Positions 46,939-54,713 of a stretch of 54,713 bases of DNA are shown here, in pieces; position 1 is the first letter of the stretch; each line of letters begins with the position of its first letter. Under the pieces are notes generated by a model that saw nothing but the letters and a program-made list of their open reading frames with translations, made no database searches and had not been told where the DNA came from. A program made the position numbers and the translations under genes. The DNA comes from Candidatus Multiplicimicrobium inquinatum (lineage in GTDB: Bacteria > Omnitrophota > Omnitrophia > Omnitrophales > Aquincolibacteriaceae), in contig DDUN01000018.1 in NCBI GenBank assembly GCA_002344825.1, forward strand, positions 1 to 54,713. Direction: 5' to 3'.

Positions 46939-48435
46939 TTAGACAACCACCGTTTGAGCGAGTTTGTGCTTCACAGTTAAGTAGCTATCAACAGCTGTCG
47001 CCGCGGCACGGCCTTCATTAATGGCCCAAACCACCAAACTCTGCCCGCGGCGCATATCACCCGCCGAGAAAACGCCGTCGACATTCGTCGCGAATTTGCC
47101 GTATTCGGCATTCACATTCGAACGCGCATCCTGCGCAACGCCTAAGGGTTTTAAAACCGTATCTTCAGGCCCAAGAAAACCCATCGCAATCAAAACAAGC
47201 TCTGCCGGAACGACTTTTTCAGAACCCGCGATTTCTTTCGGAACAAACTGGCCTTTATCATTCTTCGCCCATTCGATATTCACAAGATGGGCTTCTTTTA
47301 AATTACCGTTCGCATCGCCGACCAATTTTTTAACCGTAGTGAGATAAACGCGCGGATCATCGCCAAACTTCGCGGCAGCTTCTTCCTGTCCGTAATCCAT
47401 GCGGTAAATTTTCGGCCATTCGGGCCACGGATTATTCGCGGCACGTTCTGCCGGCGGCTTAGGCATAATTTCAATCTGGATCAAGCTCTTGCATCCGTGA
47501 CGCAAAGACGTTCCCACACAGTCAGTTCCGGTATCACCGCCGCCGACAACAATAACATTTTTACCTTTGGCTGAAATCAAATCAGCATCACTGATTGTTT
47601 TCAAAACATGCTTTGTGTTCTTAGTTAAAAACTCCATCGCATAATGCACACCTTTAAGCTGACGGCCTTCGACAGACAAGTCGCGCGGCTTAGTCGCGCC
47701 GCAAGTCAAAAGCACGGCATGAAAATTCTTTTTCAAATCTTCGGCGGGATAATTTTTACCCACTTCGGTTTTGGTAACAAATTTTACGCCGGCTTCAGCC
47801 ATGAGATCCACGCGGCGCTGCACAATATTTTTATCGAGCTTCATATTTGGAATACCGTACATCAAAAGTCCGCCGATGCGGTCTTCGCGTTCAAACACAG
47901 TCACTTCATGGCCGGCACGATTCAGCTGCTCGGCGGCGGAAAGTCCGGCGGGGCCGGAGCCGACCACGGCAACTTTCAAACCTGTGCGCTTTTCAGGTTT
48001 TTCCGCAACGATCCAGCCTTCGTCAAAAGCTTTATCGACAATCGAGCATTCGATGTTCTTAATGGTTACCGGCGGCTCGATAATACCGAGAACGCAGGAG
48101 CCTTCACACGGCGCGGGACAAACGCGTCCGGTAAATTCGGGGAAGTTATTGGTTTTGTGCAGGCGCTGATTCGCCTCTTTCCAAAGGCCTTTGTAAACAA
48201 GGTCATTCCATTCGGGAATAATGTTATTGATCGGGCAGCCTGAGGCCATGCCCGCAACCAAATTACCTGTGTGGCAAAAAGGAACGCCGCAATCCATGCA
48301 GCGCGCGCCCTGCTTCTGCAAATCGGCTTCGGGCATGTGGTCATGGAATTCGTTGTAATTCTTAATACGGTCAAGCGGAGCGGTATCCGTCGGAAGCGTA
48401 CGCTTGAATTCTTTGAAGCCCGTGGGTTTGCCCAT
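46939..48435 (-). CDS. gltD: Glutamate synthase, small subunit
   Basis: 498 aa, NADPH-oxidising subunit of glutamate synthase (GOGAT). It carries an N-terminal four-Cys Fe-S region (CMDCGVPFCHTG, GCPINNIIPEWNDLV, CPAPCEGSCVLG), an FAD site (VAVVGSGPAGLSAAEQL) and an NADPH site (VIVVGGGDTGTDCVGTSLRHG). Starts 1 bp after the gltB stop. Electrons pass via Fe-S clusters to the FMN of GltB. Confidence 0.97.
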   Translation of the reverse strand: MGKPTGFKEFKRTLPTDTAPLDRIKNYNEFHDHMPEADLQKQGARCMDCGVPFCHTGNLVAGMASGCPINNIIPEWNDLVYKGLWKEANQRLHKTNNFPEFTGRVCPAPCEGSCVLGIIEPPVTIKNIECSIVDKAFDEGWIVAEKPEKRTGLKVAVVGSGPAGLSAAEQLNRAGHEVTVFEREDRIGGLLMYGIPNMKLDKNIVQRRVDLMAEAGVKFVTKTEVGKNYPAEDLKKNFHAVLLTCGATKPRDLSVEGRQLKGVHYAMEFLTKNTKHVLKTISDADLISAKGKNVIVVGGGDTGTDCVGTSLRHGCKSLIQIEIMPKPPAERAANNPWPEWPKIYRMDYGQEEAAAKFGDDPRVYLTTVKKLVGDANGNLKEAHLVNIEWAKNDKGQFVPKEIAGSEKVVPAELVLIAMGFLGPEDTVLKPLGVAQDARSNVNAEYGKFATNVDGVFSAGDMRRGQSLVVWAINEGRAAATAVDSYLTVKHKLAQTVVV

Positions 48436-48436
48436 G

Positions 48437-51400
48437 TTAATTGCCGCCTACTCTTGACGTGCTTCGAATGTTTTCTTCGAAAGCGGCCATAACGGCTTCG
48501 TCGCCCGTTAAGCCCTGGCTTTCCACTTTCGCCATCGCAAGCAATACGTTTTTATAATCTTTCGGAATTACTTTGATAAAACGGCCGAGGGCTTTGTCCC
48601 AGTCTTTTAAAATGCGGTCGCCGAGTTTGCTCTTGGTGTAGCCGACATGCTTTTCAATCAGTGTTTTTAATTCAGTAATATCTTTTTTATCCTCGACCGC
48701 TTCCAATAAAACCATCTGTTTATTGCAGCGGTTCGGGAAAGTACCGTCGGTGTCATAAACATACGCGATGCCGCCCGACATACCGGCCGCAAAGTTGCGT
48801 CCTGCGGGACCGAGAATCACCGCGATGCCGCCCGTCATATATTCGCAGCCGTGATCGCCCACGCCTTCAACAACCGCTTTCACGCCGCTGTTGCGCACGC
48901 AGAAACGTTCGCCTGCCATACCGTTTAGATAAGCTTCGCCGCTGGTCGCGCCGTAAAACGCAACGTTACCGAGAATCATGTTCTTTTCCGCTTCGAACGT
49001 CGATTTCTTCGAAGGATAAATAATAATTTTTCCGCCCGAAAGGCCTTTGCCGACATAATCATTCGCGTCGCCTTCAAGCTCAAGCGTAATCCCCTTCGGT
49101 ACGAATGCGCCGAGACTTTGTCCCGCGGAACCGTGAAAATTCAAATGAATGGTGTCTTCCGGCAAACCTTCCGCGCCATAGCGGCGTGTGACTTCACTGC
49201 CGAGAATCGTACCGACCACGCGGTTAATATTATGAATCGCGACGCCGGCTTTTACTTTTTTACCTTCAGAAAGAGCGGGCTCGCAAAGATCAAGGAGCAC
49301 TTGATTATCAAGCGCGTTAATCAAACCGTGATCCTGTTCAATCTGCTGATAGCGGCCGACATTCGCCGCGACTTTCGGCGCGTAAAAAATCTTGGAATAA
49401 TCGAGACCTTTGGCTTTCCAATGTCCGACGGCTTTTTTGAAGTCGAGCAAATCCGTGCGTCCGACCATTTCATTGATCGTGCGAAAACCCAACTGAGCCA
49501 TCAGCTCACGAACTTCCTGCGCGATAAAAAGCATGAAATTCACGACATGCTCGGGCTTGCCCATAAATTTTTTGCGAAGCTCAGGGTCCTGTGTCGCGAC
49601 ACCGACCGGGCAAGTGTTCAAATGGCAAACGCGCATGAGAATGCAGCCCAATGTCACAAGCGGCGCTGTCGCGAAACCGAATTCTTCAGCACCGAGCAAG
49701 GCGGCGATAATCACATCGCGGCCGGTTTTGAGCTGACCGTCCGTTTCAACCACCACGCGGCTGCGCAGATTGTTGAGCAAAAGAGTCTGATGCGTTTCGG
49801 CCAAACCTAACTCCCAAGGGCCGCCGGCATGCTTGATCGAAGACAAAGGCGAAGCACCCGTGCCGCCGTCATGGCCGCTGATCAAAATCACATCGGCATG
49901 CGCCTTCGCGACACCCGCGGCGATTGTGCCTACGCCGATTTCGGAAACAAGCTTCACATTAATACGCGCCTGAGTGTTGGCGTTTTTCAAATCGTGAATT
50001 AATTCGGCCAAATCTTCGATGGAATAAATATCGTGATGCGGCGGCGGTGAAATCAGACCAACGCCCGGGGTGGAGAGACGTACTTTCGCGACCCACGGAT
50101 AAACTTTGCTTCCCGGAAGCTGTCCGCCTTCACCGGGTTTCGCGCCCTGCGCCATCTTGATCTGAATTTCTTGGGCATTCACAAGATAATGACTGGTCAC
50201 GCCGAAACGGCCTGAAGCCACCTGCTTAATCGCGCTCTTCTTGGAATCGCCGTTGGCTTCGGGCGTAAAACGCGCGGGATCTTCTCCGCCTTCGCCGGTA
50301 TTCGATTTGCCGCCGAGACGGTTCATCGCAATCGCCAAAGTTTCATGCGCTTCTTTTGAAATGGAGCCATAAGACATCGCGCCGGTTTTAAAACGCTTCA
50401 CAATCGCTTCAACCGATTCGACTTCTTCGATCGGAACGGGTTTACCCGGAAATTGAATATCCATCAAACTGCGCAGCGTGCAAAGCGATTCAGCCTGATC
50501 GTTCACCAACTTGGAATATTCCTGAAACACTTTGAAATTATTATTGCGTACCGATGCCTGAAGTTTGTGAATGGTTTCAGGATTAAAAAGATGGTATTCG
50601 CCGTCTTTCCGCCATTGATACTGGCCACCTGAAGCAAGCGCATGCGAATCAATCTGGCGATCCGGAAAGGCATCACGCTGGCGCGCACGCACTTCTTCAT
50701 GCACGGTTTCCAGGCCGATCCCTTCAATGCGTGTCGCGGTGCCGGTAAAATATTTATCGACTAATTTTTGATTAATGCCGACCGCTTCAAAAATCTGTGC
50801 GCCTCGATAACTCTGAATTGTGGAAATACCCATTTTCGACATTGTTTTCACGACGCCCTTGGAAACGGCTTTCACATAATTTTTCACGGTGACTTTATGT
50901 TCAACGCCTTTGAGAAGTCCCTGGCGGATCATGTCGTCCATCGATTCAAAAGCGAGATACGGATTGATCGCGCCCGCGCCGTAACCCAAAAGCAAGGCAA
51001 AGTGATGCACTTCACGCGGTTCGCCGGTTTCAAGAATTAAACCGATTTTCGTGCGTGTCCCTTCGCGGATCAAATGATGATGCGTTCCGGAAACCGCAAG
51101 CAGGGCCGGAATCGCGGCGTGATCGTGATCAATGCCGCGGTCGGAAAGAACAATTAAATTACAGCCGTTTTTAATCGCGGTATCGCATTCCTTAAACACG
51201 CGGTCCATCGCGGCCTCAAGGCCCTTCGCACCTTTTTCGACTTCATAAAGAATCGAAACCGTCGCAGACTTAAAATCGGGATGATTGATATGACGCAGTT
51301 TTTCAAAATCTTCGTTCGAAAGAATCGGGCTGTCAATTTGGATCTGGCGGCAGCTTTTTGCTTCCGGCTCCAGGAGATTCCGTTCGGTTCCAAGCGTCGT

Positions 51401-53068
51401 TAAAGTCGAAGTCACGATTTCTTCGCGGATGCAGTCAATCGGCGGATTGGTTACCTGCGCGAAAAGCTGTTTAAAATAATTGTATAAAAGCTGCGGCTTG
51501 TTCGATAACACGGCGAGAGGCGTGTCCGTTCCCATCGAACCGATCGGTTCAACACCATCGCGACCCATGGGCGTTAAAATCATGCGTAAGTCTTCAAAGG
51601 TATAACCAAAAGCTTTTTGGCGCTGCAAAACTGTTTCATGATCGGGCTCATGCACATGCGGCGCGTCCGGCAATTTATCGAGCAAAATCAAATTGTCGTT
51701 CAGCCAATTGCGGTAAGGTTTTTCGCTAACGATTTTCTTTTTGATTTCTTCGTCGGAAATGATGCGGCCCTCTTTCGTATCAATCAAAAACATGCGCCCC
51801 GGCTGAAGGCGGCCTTTCTCTAAAACATTTTCCGGCGCAACAGGAAGCACGCCGACTTCGGAAGCCATAATGACGCGATCGTCTTTCGTTACATAATAAC
51901 GGTTAGGACGCAGTCCGTTGCGGTCGAGGATGGCGCCGATTTGCGTACCATCGGTAAACGCAATCGCCGCAGGACCGTCCCACGGTTCCATCAAACAGCT
52001 GTGATACTGATAAAACGCTTTTTTCTCATCAGACATCGATTCATGCATCGACCATGGTTCGGGAATCATCATCATGACCGAGTGCGGCAAAGAACGCCCC
52101 GAGAGCACCAAAAATTCGAGGCAATTGTCGAACATTGCGGAATCCGAACCGTCCTGATTGATCACCGGCATCAACTTCTTAATATCATCGCCCCACACAC
52201 CTGAAGCGCAAAGCGCCTGGCGCGCATTCATCCAATTAACATTGCCTCGGAGAGTATTGATTTCGCCGTTATGCGCGACGAAGCGGTAAGGATGCGCACG
52301 ATCCCAGCTCGGAAAAGTGTTCGTACTGAAACGTGAATGCACAAGGCCGATTGCACTTTCCATCGCGGGATCATTCAGCTCAGGGAAGAAATCTTCAACC
52401 TGCTCAGGCAACAACATGCCTTTATAGATAATGGTGCGGCTGGAAAGGCTCGAAACATAAAAAAACTCGCGTCCTTTCACATCTTTGGAATAACGGATTT
52501 CGTTTTCGACACGGCAGCGGATGACATACAGTTTGCGTTCGAAAGCCATTTGATCTTTGAGATTCGCGGATTTACCGATAAAAATCTGGCTGACATAGGG
52601 TTCGCTGGCTTTCGCGGTTTCACCCATCGAACGGTTCGTGGTCTGAACCTTGCGCCAGCCGAGAACTTCCTGGCCTTCTTCTTTGACGATTTTTTCAAAA
52701 ATCTTAACGAAGTTCTTGTACTGCTTTTCCTGAACAGGCATAAAAACCATGCCGACGCCGTATTCGCCTTCATTCGGAAGGTTAATGCCGAAGCCCGGGC
52801 AGTTTTCCTGAAAGTATTTATGGGGAAGCTGAAGTAAAATGCCGGCGCCATCGCCCGTATTGTATTCACAGCCGCAAGCGCCGCGATGGCGGAGATTCTT
52901 AAGAATCGTCAAAGCATCTTGAACAATTTGATGTGATTTCTGGCCTTTGATATGCGCGACAAATCCAACACCGCAGGCATCATGCTCTTGGCGCGGATCA
53001 TAAAGGCCTTGAGCTTCAGGGCGTTTCCAAAGAGGCTGCTTTTCCATTTTTCGCTGAGTATCCGTCAT
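48437..53068 (-). CDS. gltB: Glutamate synthase, large subunit
   Basis: 1543 aa from ATG 53068; TTG 53122 and ATG 53047 are alternatives, with no clear Shine-Dalgarno at any. The class II amidotransferase cysteine is in QEHDACGVGFVAHIKG, so a propeptide of about 31 residues from ATG 53068 would be removed. It has a central domain, an FMN domain with PGEGGQLPG and VILISGHDGGTGASP, the 3Fe-4S ligands C-x5-C-x4-C in CILMRVCHLNTC, and a C-terminal GXGXG beta-helix. It makes glutamate from glutamine and 2-oxoglutarate. Forms an operon with gltD. Confidence 0.97.
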   Translation of the reverse strand: MTDTQRKMEKQPLWKRPEAQGLYDPRQEHDACGVGFVAHIKGQKSHQIVQDALTILKNLRHRGACGCEYNTGDGAGILLQLPHKYFQENCPGFGINLPNEGEYGVGMVFMPVQEKQYKNFVKIFEKIVKEEGQEVLGWRKVQTTNRSMGETAKASEPYVSQIFIGKSANLKDQMAFERKLYVIRCRVENEIRYSKDVKGREFFYVSSLSSRTIIYKGMLLPEQVEDFFPELNDPAMESAIGLVHSRFSTNTFPSWDRAHPYRFVAHNGEINTLRGNVNWMNARQALCASGVWGDDIKKLMPVINQDGSDSAMFDNCLEFLVLSGRSLPHSVMMMIPEPWSMHESMSDEKKAFYQYHSCLMEPWDGPAAIAFTDGTQIGAILDRNGLRPNRYYVTKDDRVIMASEVGVLPVAPENVLEKGRLQPGRMFLIDTKEGRIISDEEIKKKIVSEKPYRNWLNDNLILLDKLPDAPHVHEPDHETVLQRQKAFGYTFEDLRMILTPMGRDGVEPIGSMGTDTPLAVLSNKPQLLYNYFKQLFAQVTNPPIDCIREEIVTSTLTTLGTERNLLEPEAKSCRQIQIDSPILSNEDFEKLRHINHPDFKSATVSILYEVEKGAKGLEAAMDRVFKECDTAIKNGCNLIVLSDRGIDHDHAAIPALLAVSGTHHHLIREGTRTKIGLILETGEPREVHHFALLLGYGAGAINPYLAFESMDDMIRQGLLKGVEHKVTVKNYVKAVSKGVVKTMSKMGISTIQSYRGAQIFEAVGINQKLVDKYFTGTATRIEGIGLETVHEEVRARQRDAFPDRQIDSHALASGGQYQWRKDGEYHLFNPETIHKLQASVRNNNFKVFQEYSKLVNDQAESLCTLRSLMDIQFPGKPVPIEEVESVEAIVKRFKTGAMSYGSISKEAHETLAIAMNRLGGKSNTGEGGEDPARFTPEANGDSKKSAIKQVASGRFGVTSHYLVNAQEIQIKMAQGAKPGEGGQLPGSKVYPWVAKVRLSTPGVGLISPPPHHDIYSIEDLAELIHDLKNANTQARINVKLVSEIGVGTIAAGVAKAHADVILISGHDGGTGASPLSSIKHAGGPWELGLAETHQTLLLNNLRSRVVVETDGQLKTGRDVIIAALLGAEEFGFATAPLVTLGCILMRVCHLNTCPVGVATQDPELRKKFMGKPEHVVNFMLFIAQEVRELMAQLGFRTINEMVGRTDLLDFKKAVGHWKAKGLDYSKIFYAPKVAANVGRYQQIEQDHGLINALDNQVLLDLCEPALSEGKKVKAGVAIHNINRVVGTILGSEVTRRYGAEGLPEDTIHLNFHGSAGQSLGAFVPKGITLELEGDANDYVGKGLSGGKIIIYPSKKSTFEAEKNMILGNVAFYGATSGEAYLNGMAGERFCVRNSGVKAVVEGVGDHGCEYMTGGIAVILGPAGRNFAAGMSGGIAYVYDTDGTFPNRCNKQMVLLEAVEDKKDITELKTLIEKHVGYTKSKLGDRILKDWDKALGRFIKVIPKDYKNVLLAMAKVESQGLTGDEAVMAAFEENIRSTSRVGGN

Positions 53069-53332
53069 GTTTTTATGATTAATCGGTAAAATTCCGGCTA
53101 TTGTGCCCAAAAACCCGCACAATGTAAACTCTTGGTTTTGGGGTGAAGATATTACAGCCTGATTTGGATTTTGAGAAGAGCCCTTTTCCGGCTTTACCTT
53201 CTTTTCTGCTAGTTAAGAATGAGTCCTAATAAAGCAGGTTTCTTTCTTGTAAAGGAGCGCCCTTAAAATAGAATGCCCTTCAATAAAGACCTACGACACT
53301 TTTTCCAGACTGGGCCGTCTAAAAGACTAACG

Positions 53333-53899
53333 ATGAAAACAGACGCAGAAATCATAGCCGAAGTTCTCAGCGGAAATAAAAACGCCTACGCTGAACTTGT
53401 GCTCCGACATCAGGACACGATTCGAAGATATTGCTTGGGTATATTCGGAAGCGGCGGCGGCGCGGATGACGCCGCACAAGAAGTTTTCATCAAAGCTTAT
53501 CGCGGTTTGAGCAGCTTCAAAGAGAAAAGCGCCTTTGGAACATGGCTTTACCGCATTGCAATCAACCACTGCCGCGACCTTTTACGAAAAAAATCACGGC
53601 GGAAAGAAGCTTCCTTAAATCAAATGCAGGAAGAGTTAGGCGATGCTTTCAATGTTCATATCAGCCAAGCGCCGACTCAAAGCTCTTTTGCGGCGCGTGA
53701 ACTCGCCGAAAAAATGCTGGCCTTGGTTTCGGAACCTTCACGCGCCATTCTTATTCTGCGCGAAGTGGAAGGGCTCTCTTACGAAGAAATGACTTCGGTT
53801 CTGAACTGTTCTCTGGATGCAGTCAAATCGCGGCTAAAACGCGCGCGGCAGGAAATAGAAGAAAAAACGCGCCACCTTTTTCAAGATGCCCGAGTCTAA
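53333..53899 (+). CDS. ECF-type RNA polymerase sigma factor
   Basis: 188 aa from ATG 53333; ATG 53273 is 15 nt after AAAGGAG and less likely. Region 2: YAELVLRHQDTIRRYCLGIFGSGGGADDAAQEVFIKAYRGLSSFKEKSAFGTWLYRIAINHCRDLLR. Region 4: LVSEPSRAILILREVEGLSYEEMTSVLNCSLDAVKSRLKRARQEI. The short linker fits the ECF group. The target promoter cannot be read here. Followed by a putative anti-sigma factor and a Spy-like gene, as in metal or envelope-stress systems. Confidence 0.93.
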   Translation: MKTDAEIIAEVLSGNKNAYAELVLRHQDTIRRYCLGIFGSGGGADDAAQEVFIKAYRGLSSFKEKSAFGTWLYRIAINHCRDLLRKKSRRKEASLNQMQEELGDAFNVHISQAPTQSSFAARELAEKMLALVSEPSRAILILREVEGLSYEEMTSVLNCSLDAVKSRLKRARQEIEEKTRHLFQDARV

Positions 53900-53916
53900 A
53901 CCTGTGAGGAGAAAAA

Positions 53917-54282
53917 ATGAAAAATAACGATTTTAAAAATCAGGAAAAAAACGAAGACTTTATCGGCAGCACCTTGCGGACAGGGCTCAGAGACTTGCCT
54001 CAAACCAAAACAAACTTTGTCAGCAATGTCATGCGCCGCGTTGAAGAGCTGGAAACAACTCCCTCTTTCCCGTTAGCTCTTTGGGCTGTTCCCGCGGTTC
54101 TGGCGGCTCTGACTATCGCGGTCTCCGTTTGGGGCATTCAGCATGAAGCTCAAACTCAGTCACCCACTTTGGATGAAATGCTTTTGATCGATATGCCGGC
54201 CGAAACACAAGGCCTGCTGACTCGATCACCTTCTTTTTCAAATATTTTATGGAACGCAACTCAAGGAGGATTTTTACCATGA
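53917..54282 (+). CDS. Putative anti-sigma factor, single-pass membrane protein
   Basis: 121 aa. N-terminal cytoplasmic part of about 45 aa (MKNNDFKNQEKNEDFIGST..., RDLPQTKTNFVSNVMRRVEELE), one transmembrane helix (ALWAVPAVLAALTIAVSVWGI) and a short periplasmic tail. No zinc-binding HxxxCxxC motif. The position directly after the ECF gene and the topology suggest an anti-sigma factor. GAGGAG Shine-Dalgarno. Ends in an ATGA overlap with the next gene. Confidence 0.72.
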   Translation: MKNNDFKNQEKNEDFIGSTLRTGLRDLPQTKTNFVSNVMRRVEELETTPSFPLALWAVPAVLAALTIAVSVWGIQHEAQTQSPTLDEMLLIDMPAETQGLLTRSPSFSNILWNATQGGFLP

Positions 54283-54698
54283 ATCCGAACACAAAATTTT
54301 CGATTGTTTTTATCACCAGTCTGATTTTAAGCTTTACTCTCGGCGGAACTTTAGGTTATTTCGTTCCGCACCCGCGCGCTGATTTTAAATCTTTCGGCAG
54401 GCCAGGCGGATCCGGCGGAGAGCGCATGAAGAAAATGATGCTGAATAAAATGAGCACGGAACTGGATTTAAGCGAAGATCAAAAAATACAGGTTCAGGAA
54501 ATTTTTGAATCTCACGCGCCCAAAATGAAAGCTTTGCACGAAGAAATGCGCCCCAAGTTTGATGCCATCCGGAATGAAACCCAGGAACAGATCAAAAAAA
54601 TTCTCACGCCGGAACAAGCCGTTAAGTTTGAAGCTCTCAACAAGCGCATGGAAGATAAAATGAACCGCTGGAGAGATAAGAAACGGTTTCCGGGCTAA
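54279..54698 (+). CDS. Periplasmic Spy/CpxP-like metal-stress protein
   Basis: 139 aa from ATG 54279 (AGGAGG 7 nt upstream). N-terminal signal/anchor (FSIVFITSLILSFTLGGTLGYFV), then a helical body with the LTxxQ-like motif twice: LDLSEDQKIQVQEIF and KKILTPEQAVKFEALNKRMED. This is the pattern of the Spy/CpxP/CnrX group of periplasmic chaperones and heavy-metal sensors. Metal ligands are not obvious (no His cluster). Co-transcribed with the sigma and anti-sigma genes. Confidence 0.85.
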   Translation: MNPNTKFSIVFITSLILSFTLGGTLGYFVPHPRADFKSFGRPGGSGGERMKKMMLNKMSTELDLSEDQKIQVQEIFESHAPKMKALHEEMRPKFDAIRNETQEQIKKILTPEQAVKFEALNKRMEDKMNRWRDKKRFPG

Positions 54699-54713
54699 AA
54701 AAACATGACTTAG

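Noticed and set aside
49118..49810. 230-codon frame opposite gltB
   Set aside because: Long only because of codon bias on the other strand; gltB is certain here.
1..54713. CRISPR arrays, insertion sequences, phage genes, toxin-antitoxin pairs
   Set aside because: No regularly spaced direct repeats and no transposase, integrase or toxin motif was seen in any convincing frame.

Overview
The window comes from a Gram-negative-type bacterial chromosome. Evidence includes many signal peptides, a lipoprotein with a lipobox, an AsmA-like protein and a CpxP/Spy-like periplasmic protein. Gene content is mostly housekeeping and the coding strand changes often. I see no plasmid, phage, transposase or CRISPR genes. 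The phylum cannot be fixed from sequence alone. The combination of a HemD-HemE fusion, a PEGA-domain envelope operon, two GroELs and many TATAAT-N5-ATG starts suggests an uncultured lineage such as Omnitrophota or another PVC-side phylum; this is inference.

Region by region. 1-6.1 kb (minus): haem synthesis, with hemL, a HemD-HemE fusion, an unknown acidic protein and a truncated protoporphyrinogen oxidase gene; two DUF5329-like secreted paralogues and an EF-hand protein lie between. 6.2-13.1 kb (minus): a DCC-family thiol oxidoreductase, acetyl-CoA synthetase, a prohibitin-like lipoprotein, a secreted lysozyme-like unknown and a DnaQ/GIY-YIG fusion nuclease. 13.1-13.8 kb: a hairpin-rich spacer and a small secreted protein. 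14.0-17.7 kb (plus): a signalling cluster of REC-GGDEF-EAL, PAS-PAS histidine kinase and a single REC. 17.8-19.2 kb (minus): a VOC protein and a DUF318 permease. 19.3-22.5 kb (plus): the tightly packed tsaB-alr-birA-coaX operon. 22.6-26.8 kb: a chaperonin locus in the order groEL1-groES-groEL2, with a CIRCE-like HrcA operator and a folded repeat in its leader. 26.8-30.1 kb: a metallophosphoesterase, DUF3293, YoaK-like and DUF486 proteins and two very small proteins.

30.1-30.8 kb is a 630-bp non-coding block containing a large inverted repeat and a second copy of the groEL-leader folded repeat. 30.8-37.5 kb (minus): glycosyltransferase plus PEGA protein (translationally coupled), an AsmA-like protein, an S9 peptidase and a fatty-acid desaturase. 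37.7-44.3 kb: a DUF6515-like protein, a Ca2+-type P-ATPase, a GH1 glycosidase, a polysaccharide flippase and a repeat-tailed secreted protein. 44.4-46.5 kb: a yeast-type cytosine deaminase, a methyltransferase and an NTF2-like secreted protein. 46.5-46.9 kb: tRNA-Asn with a duplicated 3' end. 46.9-53.1 kb (minus): gltB-gltD glutamate synthase. 53.3-54.7 kb (plus): ECF sigma factor, putative anti-sigma factor and Spy/CpxP-like protein.

The most unusual signals are non-coding. Two copies of a roughly 125-bp element (22732-22857 and 30647-30769) keep the same three nested stems while changing the paired bases together. Six transcription-unit-leading genes have a -10-like hexamer 5-8 nt before the start codon and no Shine-Dalgarno, which suggests leaderless mRNAs. 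A 33-bp duplication of the tRNA-Asn 3' end flanks a folded 160-bp segment.
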